Part shown: piece after piece, positions 24,343 to 34,985 of the stretch | How the letters are laid out: the number at the start of each line of letters is the position of its first letter | Numbering within the stretch: position 1 is the first letter of the stretch | Source of the DNA: Megascapheus bottae | Taxonomy: Eukaryota; Chordata; Mammalia; Rodentia; Geomyidae | Reading direction: 5' to 3' | DNA: 64,000 nt | NCBI GenBank assembly: GCA_024803745.1 | Contig: JANJXV010000188.1 | Coordinates: forward strand, 496,001 to 560,000 | Made by a program: the position numbers and the translations under genes | Notes under the pieces: model-generated | What the model was told of the DNA's origin: nothing | What the model saw: only the letters and a program-made list of their open reading frames with translations | Databases searched by the model: none

Positions 24343-24560
24343 GGGCTCTAATGGCTCACAACTTTAATCCTAACTACTCAGGAGGCTGAGGTCAAAGAAT
24401 CGCAGTTTGAAATAGCTTAGGCAGCAAAGTCTGTGAGACTCTTTCTCCAATGAACCACTAAAAATCCAGAAATAGAGCCTGGCTCAAGTGGGAGACTGCT
24501 AGTCTGGAGCAAAAAAAATACCCTCAGGGCAGGGGCCCTGAGATCACAACTCAGAATTAA
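24343..24560 (+). repeat. Dimeric SINE (7SL-like head)
   Basis: CTGGGCTCTAATGGCTCACA to the A-rich tail near 24560. The tail monomer is diverged. Confidence 0.7.
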
Positions 24561-25215
24561 CATCAAAAGAAAAAAGAAGAGTATGGTCCTAGATACACAA
24601 AGACAGAAGTACAGAACCTATATATTAAGGAAAAGCTTTCAGTGAGAAGAAAGCAGTAAATCACAGAGAGCTCAATGGAAATTTTGTTCCTTACATTACA
24701 TTTAAATACTGAAAGTTTTATCACAATATACAACTCTTCCCTAGGAGGAAAAGTTATAATAAGTTTTAAGAATGAAAGCAATAGGACAGTTTTTGTTTCT
24801 TTGGTTTTCAGATTCAGCTGGTTCCAACCTTTACACTGAGGGCCCCTCTTACTCTTGTTCAGCTTTCTAGACCACTCAGGGACTCTACCCCATGAGGTAC
24901 ACTGCCTGCCTCCTTTTTGGCTACTTATTGTTGACCAGGAGTCTCCCAGACTGTTGTGGGGGTTGGCTTTGAACCTGGACCTTCCAATTCCCAGCCTCTG
25001 TATCTGGTAAGAAGCTATTTCTTAAATGTGAAAAATGTGTCTTGTCTTTCTGCCATCATTCCTTTCTTATTCATTGTAACAATGTAGATGCCAGGATAAT
25101 GAGTATCTCACTATCAACTGCTCAATCTATGACTGTAAGGATAAAATGATGAACCTAGGCATTCTCTGCTCTGTCTCCCTGGATAATGTATCCTAGATAT
25201 TCATTTGTCTGATAC

Positions 25216-25382
25216 AATGTCATATTAGGGAACCCATTGTCTGAATATAGAATTTTCTTCCTAATGGCTTCCATTTCCGCAAGCAAGAAAATGAAATCCT
25301 TTTTAACATCTTCACTGGAAGGGATTCTAGAGATGAAAATTCTTTGCTGACAGATTCCTTCTCTCTCATGTAAATATTCATC
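25216..25382 (-). CDS. Exon of unrecognised gene, 3' edge uncertain
   Basis: Acceptor GGAAACAAACAG before 25382, entering in phase 0 as required by the 26.1 kb exon. The frame reads DEYLHEREGICQQRIFISRI, then DVKKDFIFLLAEMEAIRKKI, a typical amphipathic helix. It remains open to a stop at about 25157. No donor with the phase needed by the 24.0 kb exon was found. A GTATCA donor at 25216 would leave phase 2. Confidence 0.55.
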
Positions 25383-25667
25383 CTGTTTGTTTCCTGTCTA
25401 TCTCTCCAAAGGTAATTATTCAGAAAAGGAAATGGATTCAGTGTCTAACACATAACAATTTTTAATGTGCTATAAAAAAAAAACCAAGCCCTAAGTTCCT
25501 GTAGGATGCATTGGCTAATGGTTTTCTTCAACTTGGTAATCTCTACGTCATTCATATGTGTATAATCACGGCAGATTACCCAATATCAACATATGCTAAG
25601 TTATCATTAAATCCATCTATAAATTTTTAGTTATATTTTCTGATTCCATTCATTAAAGTAAAAAATT

Positions 25668-25865
25668 CTGGGCCGGGAGTTTGTCCTAGTGGTAGAGTGC
25701 TTGCCTAGCATGCACAAAGACCGGGGTCGATTCCTTGGTACCACATACATAGAGAAAAGGCCAGAAGTGGTGCTGAGGCTAAAGTGGTAGAGCTCTAGCC
25801 TTGAGAAAGTCCAAGGACAGTGCTCAGGCCCTGAGCTCAAGCCCAGGACTGGCAAAAAAAAAATT
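25668..25865 (+). repeat. ID-like dimeric SINE
   Basis: GGGCCGGGAGTTTGTCCTAG to CCCAGGACTGGC plus A-tail. Nearly intact. Confidence 0.92.
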
Positions 25866-26086
25866 TGTTTGTGTTGTAATATTATAAACCCTTCCTTGGT
25901 AGTCATCTCCTTCAGATGCAATAATGTCTCAATATTCATACTTAGTAAAATAATTATAGAGCACTTGTTATTTTGAACTATTGATTGTTTAGAGTAGTCT
26001 GTGAGGTAAATAAATTCCTTTGGTTATATTATTGAATAAATAAAATACACTTGTAGGAGAAGATAGAATGTAAATGATGAACATAC

Positions 26087-26157
26087 CAAAGGCTGTTTAT
26101 GTTCCCTGCCCTCACAACTCTCTTGCTCTTCTGCTTCAATAGACTGAGAGTCATTGC
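26087..26157 (-). CDS. Acidic exon of unrecognised gene
   Basis: Acceptor TTTCTCAGCAG (a tandem NAGNAG site that could add one residue) and strong donor TTTG/GTATGT. The open frame gives NDSQSIEAEEQESCEGREHK and QPL. Enters in phase 1 from the 27.9 kb exon, forming a Gly codon, and leaves in phase 0. Confidence 0.7.
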
Positions 26158-26483
26158 CTGCTGAGAAAACCATATTTTTCACCAGTCATCTACTGAAGTC
26201 AGATAAATGATAGTAAAAGAAAGAAGTCTATTCTTAAATTAGACATAACAAAAGTTTATCCTCAAGTGTTCAAAGTAACCCTGAGCAAAATACTTTTATT
26301 TCTCCCTTCAGGAATTACTTTAATGACCCAGATTTTCATCAATTGAATATATACTGAATATCATCTGAGAGGAAGACATGGAAACATTTCTGTGATTAAT
26401 TTATTTGATACAAGTGAACCAACACATAAAGGCTAAAAATAAAATGTAAAAAAAATAATAAAAAAGAGCAAATTCAAAGTGCA

Positions 26484-26755
26484 TATTCTTTTATTTTTAT
26501 TTTTATTTTATTGTCAGGGTAATGTATAGGGGATTATAGTTACACTTGTCAGGTAATGGGTACATTACTTCTTGCACATTGATAACCCTTCTCATATTTG
26601 TCCCGTTTCTCACCACGCACCCCTCCCAAATATACAAATAAATGTATATATAAAATACCAGGTAACAAAGCCAGATACAGTAACTACATGAGATTAACCA
26701 GAAGGGGAAAAAAGAAAAAAGAAATAACTGTACATTAAGAACCACAATCACCCTA
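26484..26755 (-). mobile_element. LINE-1 3' UTR, reverse
   Basis: A TTTTATTTTTATTTTA tail followed by GGTAATGGGTACATTACTTC and CATGAGATTAACCAG, the reverse of the L1 3' UTR. Confidence 0.7.
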
Positions 26756-27520
26756 TTCTTATCTGCCTCATTTAAGTAACCTATCAGCAGCTCATTCCAA
26801 TTGTTTTCACCTCAACAGCAAGTGTTTTCAAGAACTATTTCTTCTCTTATTTGGCAATCAGTTTTCCTCTTTTGTGACTTAATCTACTATTTGCAACATT
26901 CATTAAAGATGCCTTTTTTCCCTACTTGCCCAGATTGGGCATTCTTTGAAGTGAAGTTTACTTCTTTATCAAATTTGCACTGCATCTAAAACTTTCAGAA
27001 TGAACAATGTTTCCTTAGATGGTTTTCACTTCCCTAGTGGCAAGGTGGTTCCTACTGTGTCACTTTCTCTGACAAGACCAGGGAGGAACGGCCTTGTGAC
27101 CATGAACCTTTAGGATTGTGTTTCAGATCAGACTCTCCATTAATAATAGCTCTCGCAACTTTAAGCATCATTTCTGAGAGTGATTTATTATATTTCTTTA
27201 AAAAGATGCTGTTCTAGAAAGTGAATTGATATTTTCTCATAATTGTCCACTGTGACTTTCCTTTTCCAACAAAGTTCTTCATCTGCTCATTGCCATTTCT
27301 ATATCCATACCTTATTTTCCTAAATCTAGTCTCTTGTCTAAGTGAGCTTATCACTTCTTCTCCCCTGTAAGTGATCCCATGACATTCCTATTGTATCAGA
27401 ACACATTAAATTGAACCTCATTATGGAATCCAATTCTGTGGCATACTCTAATGAACCTATTCAAAGAACTTGATGATAACAACTTGGTCAATTTACAAAG
27501 TGACTTTTGGCCTATAAGGA
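26756..27520. other. Unassigned intronic-looking sequence
   Basis: No recognisable element. Confidence 0.4.
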
Positions 27521-27527
27521 AACAGGG

Positions 27528-27725
27528 GGACCAGGAGTTTGACCTAGTGGTAGAGTGCTTGCCTAGCATGCACAAAGACCCAGGTTTGATTCCTTGTTGC
27601 CACATACATAGGAAAATCCAGAAGTGGTGCTGTGGCTCAAATAGTAGAGCTCTAGCCTTGACAAAGCCCAATGACAGCGCTCAGGCCCTGAGCTCAAGTC
27701 CCAGTACGGGCAAAAAAAAAAAAAA
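27528..27725 (+). repeat. ID-like dimeric SINE
   Basis: GACCAGGAGTTTGACCTAGT to CCAGTACGGGC plus A-tail. Confidence 0.9.
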
Positions 27726-27874
27726 TGAAGTATGCCATTGTAATTGTTCCTTGGATCCACCTTTTAAATTTACCTTTGTTAGCTATCATTTTTATTGATT
27801 ATGAAACATGGCAGCCAATATGTTACAAAGAAAATTTGTCAAATAAATTTTTAGAATTAAATTGGACTTCTTAC

Positions 27875-28044
27875 CTAGAACTTGTGCCTTTACTGGACTT
27901 CGTGTTGTTAGATCTGCAGCCTCAGAGGATTGAGCAGCACCCTTCTTTAAAAGAACAAGGCAAGGAGTCTGCAGAATAATGGGATGAACAATAAGCTGTG
28001 GGAAGATGTGGGAATCACATTCTGACGAGATGCTTGAACTTCCT
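27875..28044 (-). CDS. Exon of unrecognised gene, joins first exon in phase
   Basis: The acceptor is CCACTCCTTCTAAAAG before 28044 with an excellent polypyrimidine tract; the donor is CTAG/GTAAGA. The frame reads GSSSISSECDSHIFPQLIVH, then PIILQTPCLVLLKKGAAQSS, and exits in phase 1. Entry needs two bases from upstream. The CpG-island first exon ends AG and would complete an Arg codon (GR/GSSS). The exon-like segment at 34.9 kb also ends in phase 2. Confidence 0.7.
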
Positions 28045-28300
28045 CTTTTAGAAGGAGTGGAACAGGAAAATGTGAGAAGTATATATGTGAAACAAAAGCA
28101 CATGAATACAGGGGCTCATATATGCCCTCTATATCCAGTATATCTTTTTAGGATGTGGAGGGCACTGACCAGTAATCCAAACATGTCCAGACATATTTTC
28201 CTGTGTACAGAATCAATCATACTTAGGATGCTTATTTCATTGATAAAAAAGTGAGTCATTGAGAAAAAAAGCAAAGAAAGAGTCCAGATAATAGATAGAT

Positions 28301-28346
<46 letters not shown>

Positions 28347-28850
28347 GAGTATAAATCATATGTATTTGTATATAGGAAGGAATCAGCTGAACATATTAAA
28401 ATTCAAAGGCATCAGGAAACCATATGGTTAAAGAAGGATATGAGTTAGTGCCTAATTGTTTGGATGGTGACAATTTGTATGACTTTAGATTTTTTTCCTT
28501 TATATTCATTTCTATTAATCTCTTCTAAGATTTTAATAAAATGCTTGTGTAATAATTAAAAGGAAAAATAAGTACTTGGCATTTCTAACCCAGAGTCTAC
28601 AACACTAGCCTTAGGTGTCTTTGGCTAATCTCAGTCTTTTAACTTAAGACATTCCAATGACCATAGGTAAAGAATGAAAGTATCTAATTCATAATAAATA
28701 AACATATATTTTCTCATGATTTTTCCTTTGGATGCAATTAGTATTATTGCCGAGAATTAGTTTCTTCACTAATAGAACTTTTCTAGATGTTTAAATCAGC
28801 TTAGTTAACTAAAGTCCAAAAAGCAGATAACTTGAAATACAAGATTATCT
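28045..28850. other. Unassigned sequence with GATA repeat
   Basis: Contains only the tetranucleotide repeat listed separately. Confidence 0.4.
28289..28343. repeat. (GATA)n microsatellite
   Basis: Thirteen or so GATA units, the first few imperfect. Confidence 0.95.
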
Positions 28851-29055
28851 TTTTTTTTCACAGTACTGGGGCTTGAATGTAGAGTCTAAATGTTATGCAT
28901 TCCCTTTTTCCAGTCTAGGCTAACATCCTACTACTTGACTATTCGCTCCACTTCTGACCCTTTCCTGCCACTACTGGCTTCAAACTGTGATCCTCAGATA
29001 TCAGCCTCTGGAGTAGCTAGGATGACAAGCATGAGTTTCTGATGCCTGGCTAAAA
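28850..29055 (-). repeat. Dimeric SINE (7SL-like head), reverse
   Basis: GTACTGGGGCTTGAATGTAG to GAGTTTCTGATGCCTGGC, diverged. Confidence 0.7.
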
Positions 29056-29065
29056 ATCTTTATGT

Positions 29066-29232
29066 TGCTGGGTACTGGCTGAGAGCTAAGATTGTGGTTC
29101 AAAGCCAGCCCAGCAAAAAAGTCCATGAGATTCTTATCTCCAATTAACTCCCAGAAAACTAGGAGTGGTTCTGTGGCTCAAAGTGACAGAGCTGAAAAGC
29201 TGAGGAACCCATGACCCACAAAAAAGGAATAT
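29066..29232 (+). repeat. Dimeric SINE with internal deletion
   Basis: TTGCTGGGTACTGGCTGAGA lacks much of the head. The tail ends ACCCATGACCCACAAAAA. Confidence 0.65.
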
Positions 29233-29299
29233 ATGCATATGCATATGCCTTGCCACTGAGTAAAAGACCAATATTAAAAAAAATCAAACTGGACTTGCT

Positions 29300-29339
29300 G
29301 GGCACAAAGGCTCACACCTATAATCCTAGCTAATTAGGA
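29300..29339 (+). repeat. SINE head cut off at the inverted-repeat boundary
   Basis: TGCTGGGCACAAAGGCTCAC and ATCCTAGCTAATTAGGAC begin a SINE. It stops exactly where the left arm starts, so the rearrangement broke it. Confidence 0.7.
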
Positions 29340-29370
29340 CGTAACCCTTCTATTAATTGTAATAAAAATA

Positions 29371-29615
29371 TGAAAAAAGAAAGAAAAAGACAACAATCAT
29401 TCATTATATGGCTTTTGTTTCAATATCCTGGAGGTCCTTTCAATTAGCTTCACATTATATGGCCTTATGTATCAAGATTTTGCTCTATTGCTAGTAGAGC
29501 CCAAGGTTTCTACTGATTATGACGAATAAGGGAAACCATTGAGCCTAAGTTCCTTTGAGTCTAGATTACTTCACTTAATATGATTTTTTCTAAGTCTTTC
29601 CATCTGCATTTCTGA
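29371..29615 (-). mobile_element. LINE-1 3' fragments, reverse
   Basis: Starts with a 3'-UTR end (AACCCTTCTATTAATTG) and continues into reverse L1 (ATGGCTTTTGTTTCAATATC, TCACTTAATATGATTTTTTC). Mirrored in the right arm at about 51300-51540. Confidence 0.8.
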
Positions 29616-29631
29616 AACTCTAACACCATAC

Positions 29632-29745
29632 AGTCATTTGCTTCCTTCTGAAACATATCCCTTGAAGGAAGATGTATATCTTCCTTGCGCTGATATACAC
29701 TTTCATAAAATTTAAGTAATGACAACTTATTTTTCACAGAATTTC
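29632..29745 (-). CDS. Exon-like ORF inside the left arm
   Basis: Acceptor TTGATTGTTAG before 29745, possible donor GACT/GTATGG at 29632. The frame reads GNSVKNKLSLLKFYESVYQR, then KEDIHLPSRDMFQKEANDC. The composition is protein-like. Its phase (1 in, 1 out) fits neither the first exon nor the 27.9 kb exon, so it may be an alternative exon, part of another gene or chance. LINE-1 sequence starts just downstream. Confidence 0.35.
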
Positions 29746-30134
29746 CTAACAATCAATGTCAAATGTCAAATGTAAGGCTGGATTTATTGGTCTAAAAGCA
29801 TTCTGCTCTAGAAAACTAAAAATGGACAAAAGTAAAAGAAAAATTTCTCCCGTGATGCCAAAATGCCGTGTTGATATACTGACCAGTTTTCTGAAAAACA
29901 GGGTATTTGACAACACAACAGTATTTATTTTATTTTTCACTTACATTTAAAGTAAGTAAACCTAGTGTCTACTCTCAAAATAGTCAAAGAATTATCATCC
30001 TAAAAGAACCCAGAACTTTATTGCAAATATCTTTTCTGAAATTCTGTAGTTATTATACATTTGGAAGTGAGTACATAGCATTTTCAAGGCAATTATACAC
30101 ACTAAATGGTATATAAAAATTAAGATTAAATAAA

Positions 30135-30335
30135 CCTAACCCTACCTGTTGTTACTGTATGCATTTATTTGAAATAGGGAAGAAAGGGGGAAAAACAAGA
30201 TGACTTGGAGGGGGTTGGGGAGCAAAAGAGGGAGAAGAGCATGAGAAGAGGTATCAAAATTCAAAAAGGAATATACCCACTACCTGCCGGGCGTAACTGT
30301 AACCCCTCAATACATTACCCCACCCCAACCATTTT
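30135..30335 (+). mobile_element. LINE-1 3' UTR end
   Basis: CCTGTTGTTACTGTATGC to CAATACATTACCCC. Mirrored at 50578-50780. Confidence 0.75.
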
Positions 30336-30896
30336 TTTTTAAGTCTACCCCTAAGGCAAAGTAAAGCCCCACCAAAGTTCTAAATCCAATCACCAAACAC
30401 TTAGTTCTTAATCCAAGTATCTTATATACATTACACACATTCTTTAAAGAAAACTTCCACCTAAAATAAAGCCCAGATACAGAAAAGCACACATAAGAGG
30501 TATTCAGCTTAATGCATTACACAAAGGCCAAGTCCACTGCACCACAACTAAACAAACGGTGGAAAAACAAAAACACCCTGCCACTTCAGAAACAAAATAG
30601 CAATCACAGCCTTCTCCTTCCTAACCTATCTTTTAATGAAATAAGTTTCCTGCAGACTTTTTTTTCTTAATGTAGTCTTGCCACCCAAGTTTGCATTCCA
30701 AGACAGCAAATATTTAACTTATAAAGGCATAATTTCATTGAAATTGTATCTCTTAACAGACAGATGTATATTCCTAGACAGCAAATCTTAACAATGCTTT
30801 TCAAAATGTTTTACTAGGCTTCTTTCTTAACTGGACTAATAAGGGATGTCCACGGAACTGATTGACTAGATTAAGACCTAAATATATTTGTGTGGG

Positions 30897-31133
30897 TTTT
30901 TTTTTTTTTTTTTTTTGCTAGGGCTTGAATTCAGGGCAAGGTCTCACTTGGCTTTTTCACTCAAGCGTAGTGTTCTACCTTTTGAACCATGCCTCCACTT
31001 CTTGCCTTTACTGGTTAACTGGAGATAAGAGTCTGCTCAGAATTTCCTGCCTTGGCTGGCTTTGAACTCTGATCCTCAGGTCTCATCCTTCTGACTAGCT
31101 AGGACCAAATGCTTACACCACCAGTGCCCAATG
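30897..31133 (-). repeat. Dimeric SINE (7SL-like head), reverse
   Basis: T-run then GCTAGGGCTTGAATTCAGGG to ACACCACCAGTGCCCAA. Mirrored at about 49784-50012. Confidence 0.8.
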
Positions 31134-32255
31134 TAAGAGCTAATTATATTTTTAAGGAAAAAAATTACTCATATAAAAAATATGTATAACTTAAGATCCA
31201 CGAAAATGAACCATGAATAAACAAGTTGGATTGGTAATAAGTATCTTACTCAGTCACTGCTTTTCTTTTAGTATATTTATTCTTTTACTACTACATATAA
31301 TAAGATACAAATTCATTTATATAAACACTGATTTTTTTTCAGTTTCCGGATTCCTGAACTAGACATTTTCCCCCAACAATGTATTAATATTATATATACT
31401 CTAACCATAAGACAAATTCCACCTATCCCAGGAAGACAGATAAAAGCTGTAATTTCACTTTCGGTCAAACACAAAAGAGTCAATTTTGTGGTTTATGAAG
31501 GCAGCAAAACTAACTGGAAAATTAAAGTTATTATAACATTATGGTAGTTATAACTAAGTACATATTTTAGTAGCCCTTTTATCTTTTATCCTTGAAACAT
31601 GTATATGAACAGTCTTGTGTTTAAGATTGCGACCAAAAGCAATTGGTGGGGGTTTTATTTTTTTTCTCTAAATTTAGGACCCTCTGTGTCCTCAACAAAC
31701 ATATCAATTTTCCACTGAGGTTCAGCTAGTGTCTAAAAATTCTGCTAAAACTAAATGTTGATATGGCAGGGTTCGCACATAATTTTTTTTAAAAAAATTG
31801 GCCTTGGTGAAATGTAACTTTGTCTCAAAGTATAATGTACGAATATATGTGAAGAACAGAAGAACCCTGGCTTCTAGTTCAAGACATTCCTTTATTACCT
31901 ATTCCATTCAAAATGTTTCCTGTCTGCTGTGTGCCAAGGCACTGTGTTGGTTGATATCCTAGATTTAATACGTATTTTCTCGCAAATGCAGTCACATGCA
32001 CACATTTAGCAGTATTTTCCTAAGTGTGTAATTTAACTCTTAGGAAGTGAATGGTATAAACACTTTGAGCACAACCATGCACGTCTATACGACCCACTCC
32101 ACTCACAAAACAAAAACTAAAGCAATCCCTCCAAACTAGACACGATTTTCCAGGAGCTCCTTAAAACAACTCTGCCCAATAAAGCAAAAGCTGGAAGCAA
32201 TTACCAAGAAGAAAACACACATACACACACACACTTTTAAAACAAAATTTCCTTG
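31134..32255. other. Single-copy-looking part of the left arm
   Basis: AT-rich, no exon recognised. Mirrored at about 48476-49783 in the right arm with about 98% visual match. Confidence 0.6.
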
Positions 32256-32261
32256 AGCCCA

Positions 32262-33240
32262 TGTGGACCGAAACCGAACACAAGGGGAGGCCGCGGAGCG
32301 GCCCGGTGCTGCAGGAGTGGCCACAGAAGGGTGGATCTCCCCAACCCCAGGCAAAACAAAGGAAAACTTTACACAGGTTGAGGTTTTCTATCAAACCTGG
32401 GCCGCCCGGAGCTCCCACCCCCGCTCGTCCCCGTGCCCAGGTCCTCCCAGCCCGGCTCAGCAGCCCCCTGAGCCCGGCGGCCCTTGGACCTCGGTCCACT
32501 CTCCAGGGAAGAAAGGAGCCGCTCCCCGCAACCCCTGATCGGGCTCGGGGATCCGAATGAAGGTTCAACACCCCCCCCACTCACACACACACATTTCCCA
32601 CCCAACCTCCCTCCCCCACCAACACGCACAGGATGCCCTGGAGGACGCGGGCGGGGACCGGGAAGCCCGGGGTGGGGCGGGGACCGCGGCCGGGGCGTGC
32701 AGGTAGCGCGGGCAGAAGACACAGGCCCGCCGGGCCGGGGGAGGGGAGAAGTTTCTCCGCAACTTCCCGACTCTGGGCCGGTGAAGAGCAGCTATCAAAG
32801 AGTCGCCTTCCCGGAGCAGGGCGCCCGGGCCCAGCGCCGCTGAGAGCTGGGTCGGCAGTCCCCGCCCGCGGGGCCGCGCCGGGGTCCTTACCTGCCCTCT
32901 GGCTGCGCTCCCATGGGTTGCTGTGGCCTGGGCTCTGGCCCTACGGAGAGGGGACAGCGGGCGGAGCAGACGCCTGCGAAGGCCCTCCTGCTCTCCCTCC
33001 TCCACCCGGACCACCTCCTAGGCGTGGGGGCGGGAGGCGTGGGTCGCAGGGCGGCAGGCTGCAGCCAGGACTGCCTGACTTCAGGAGGAGGGAATTCGCA
33101 GGCTCTGCCACCCAGCAACTCCCAAACCACGCCCCTTCCCCGGGCCACGCCCCTTGCGCCTTCCGCGGAGGCGGGGCGGGGGCGGGGCGGGCGGGGGCGG
33201 GGCGGGGGCGGGGCGGGCGGGGGCTGAGGCTACTTGGGCC
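32262..33240 (-). promoter_or_regulatory. CpG island promoter, left copy
   Basis: About 1 kb of very GC-rich, CpG-dense sequence in an otherwise AT-rich region. On the minus strand a cluster of GC boxes (GGGGCGGGGC repeated, 33170-33230) lies 250-300 bases upstream of a first exon with a CAG/GTAAGG donor at 32892. No TATA box is seen. The arrangement is that of a broad Sp1-type housekeeping promoter firing leftward. Long ORFs across it are GC-content artefacts. Confidence 0.8.
32892..32914 (-). CDS. First coding exon piece at the left CpG island
   Basis: The first ATG downstream of the GC boxes starts MGAQPEG and reaches the consensus donor GGGCAG/GTAAGG after 23 bases (phase 2). That phase matches the acceptor of the 27.9 kb exon. 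The ATG has C at -3 and G at +4, a moderate Kozak context. The frame upstream has no ATG, so this is the natural start if the exon is coding. It could instead be a non-coding leader. Confidence 0.45.
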
Positions 33241-33290
33241 TGGTGCCTGCTCAAGGGGACTAGTGTGGCAAAAAAAAAAAACGGAAGTGA

Positions 33291-33494
33291 GGGGCCGGGA
33301 GTTTGGCATAGTGGTTAAGGTCCTTGCCTAGTATGCATGAGGACCCGGGTTCGATTCCTCGGTACCACATACATAGAGGAAAAAAAAAAAGCTGGAAGTG
33401 GTGCCGAGGCTCAAGTGGTAGACCTCTAGCCTTGAGAAAGTCCAAGGACAGTGCTCAGGCCCTGAGCTCAAGCCCAGGACTGGCAAAAAAAAAT
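33291..33494 (+). repeat. ID-like dimeric SINE
   Basis: GGGGCCGGGAGTTTGGCATA to CCCAGGACTGGC plus A-tail, 50 bases from the island edge. The mirrored copy (47240-47430) lacks about 16 bases in the right monomer. Confidence 0.92.
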
Positions 33495-33689
33495 AAATAT
33501 AAAATAAAGTGTACATAGTTGATTCATTGGTTTGTGCATCAATGTTTACAATTCTAAATATTAATAGAACTGAAATCCAAGGAGTGTAAATATGAGTAGA
33601 ATTTCAAAGACCTTGTATGCTCTTTATTTCTAAAGGGAAATGAATTAATACTATGAAAATGTTATGGTAAATACTTGACCTGTGGAAAT

Positions 33690-34040
33690 GATTTTTCTTA
33701 ATATAGTTGAGGTAATGTATAGAGGGGTTACAGTTACATTCATCAGGTAGTGGGTACATTGTTTTGTTTTTTTTTTTTTTTTTTTTGCCAGTCCTGGGCC
33801 TTGAGCTCAGGGCCTGAGCACTGTCCTTGGACTTTCTCAAGGCTAAAGCTCTACCACTTGAGCCTCAGCCCCATTTATGTTTTTTTCTATGTTTATGTGG
33901 TACTGAGGGATTGAACCCGGGTCTTTGTGCATGCTAGGCAAGCACTCTACCAGTAAGCCAAACTCCCAACCCAAGGTGCATTCTTGAACATTGTTACCCC
34001 TTCCCATGTTTTTCTCCCACTTTTTCCCCTTGGAAAGAGT
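33690..34040 (-). mobile_element. LINE-1 3' UTR split by a SINE
   Basis: Reverse L1 3' UTR (GAGGTAATGTATAGAGGGGT ... GTGGGTACATTG) resumes after a reverse ID-like SINE (33763-33975) with TGCATTCTTGAACATTGTTA. Mirrored in the right arm. Confidence 0.8.
33763..33975 (-). repeat. ID-like dimeric SINE, reverse, nested in L1
   Basis: T-run, TTGCCAGTCCTGGGCCTTGA to CCAGTAAGCCAAACTCCC. Confidence 0.92.
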
Positions 34041-34042
34041 TT

Positions 34043-34265
34043 TTGTTTCTATCAGTCATGGGGCTTGAACTCAAGACCTGGGTGCTGTTCCTGACTTTTT
34101 TGCTCAATGCTAGTGCTCTATCACTTTGAGTCACAGCTCCACTTTCATTTTTTGAGTGGTTAATTGAAGATAAGCATCTCACAGATTTTTCTGCCCCCTG
34201 GCTTCGAACCATGGTCCTCTAATCTCAACCTCTTGGGTAGCTAGGATTACAGCCATGTGTGCTTG
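34043..34265 (-). repeat. Dimeric SINE (7SL-like head), reverse
   Basis: ATCAGTCATGGGGCTTGAAC to GATTACAGCCATGTGTGC. Mirrored at about 46470-46690. Confidence 0.8.
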
Positions 34266-34782
34266 TTCTAATTGAAATAGCCATTATTTTTTTAAACCTC
34301 ATCTAGTTTTATTACCATCATTATTACTTTTCATTACTTTATAGGGAGTTTATGTATAATCCAAGCCATTTCAGATGGGGTCCTGAGTTGTGATGATGAA
34401 TTTGCATAGGTAAATGTCCTTAAACATTTTCCACTATGTTTACTAAAGAATTAACCACCATGAATTGAGGATTCAAATACATGTGCTAGTTTTCACAACT
34501 TAAAGAATGCTATTTAAATGACCCAAACGTGCTCATTTTATCTAAGATTAATTCCGACACATTAAAATAGAAGCAAAGCAAGACACTAAGGGACGGATGT
34601 TTTAAAAGCCATAGCCTGGACATTTCTGTTTATGAGATGATGAGTTAAAATAAAAGATAGTTCCACTTTTGTTCAAGAAAACATTTAGGTTCTCCTTAAG
34701 CCCCTTAGTGATCTTTGTTGTCTAGTTGTGGATTTTATGTGAAAACCTTAAAATTGGGGGTGGGGAGAATAAAACAAAAAAC

Positions 34783-34985
34783 CTTTTAGGAAAAGATCCA
34801 GAACAAACAACTTCTTTAAGCTTTTCTCTGAAGCTTTCTAAGTTCTGTGTAAAAATGCCCAGTGTCATTTCCTTTAAGATGATGTGCTGTTCATCCAAAG
34901 AACAGAGCATTTCCTGAGTCTGTGGAGAGTACATAGGACCGGTTTCTAAGTGTTTGTTGTGAGTGCTCAAGAATCTGGGAGATAT
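34783..34985 (-). CDS. Exon-like ORF in the left arm
   Basis: Excellent acceptor TGCCTGCCCCACAACCCCCAG before 34985. The 67-codon frame reads ISPRFLSTHNKHLETGPMYS, PQTQEMLCSLDEQHIILKEM, then helical TQNLESFREKLKE. Donor AAAAG/GTTTTT is weak and leaves phase 2, which matches the 27.9 kb exon. Entry phase 0 matches the exon at 40.7 kb. It lies upstream of the CpG island, so if it belongs to the same gene the island would be an internal promoter. The mirrored copy at 45748-45950 is equally open. Confidence 0.45.

Larger units (their letters stand above)
6973..32914 (-). other. Unrecognised multi-exon minus-strand gene (span of exon-like segments)
   Basis: At least ten segments on the minus strand have a polypyrimidine/AG acceptor, an open frame and a GT donor, and are listed individually. 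Phases agree for: the 32.9 kb first exon to 27.9 kb (phase 2); 27.9 to 26.1 (phase 1); 26.1 to 25.3 (phase 0); 20.4 to 18.3 (phase 1); 18.3 to 15.8 (phase 0). The joins 25.3-24.0, 15.8-12.3 and 12.3-7.1 do not agree, so exons are missing or misplaced there. The conceptual product is Ser/Glu/Lys/Gln-rich with coiled-coil stretches, typical of a structural or centrosomal/meiotic-type protein. That role is only inference from composition. I do not recognise the family. It could be a decayed gene, but no disabling change was seen in the exons. Confidence 0.6.

Noticed and set aside
30307..30492. 61-codon ORF mirrored at 50425
   Set aside because: Conserved between arms only because the arms are young; no splice signals and hydrophobic, non-protein-like composition.
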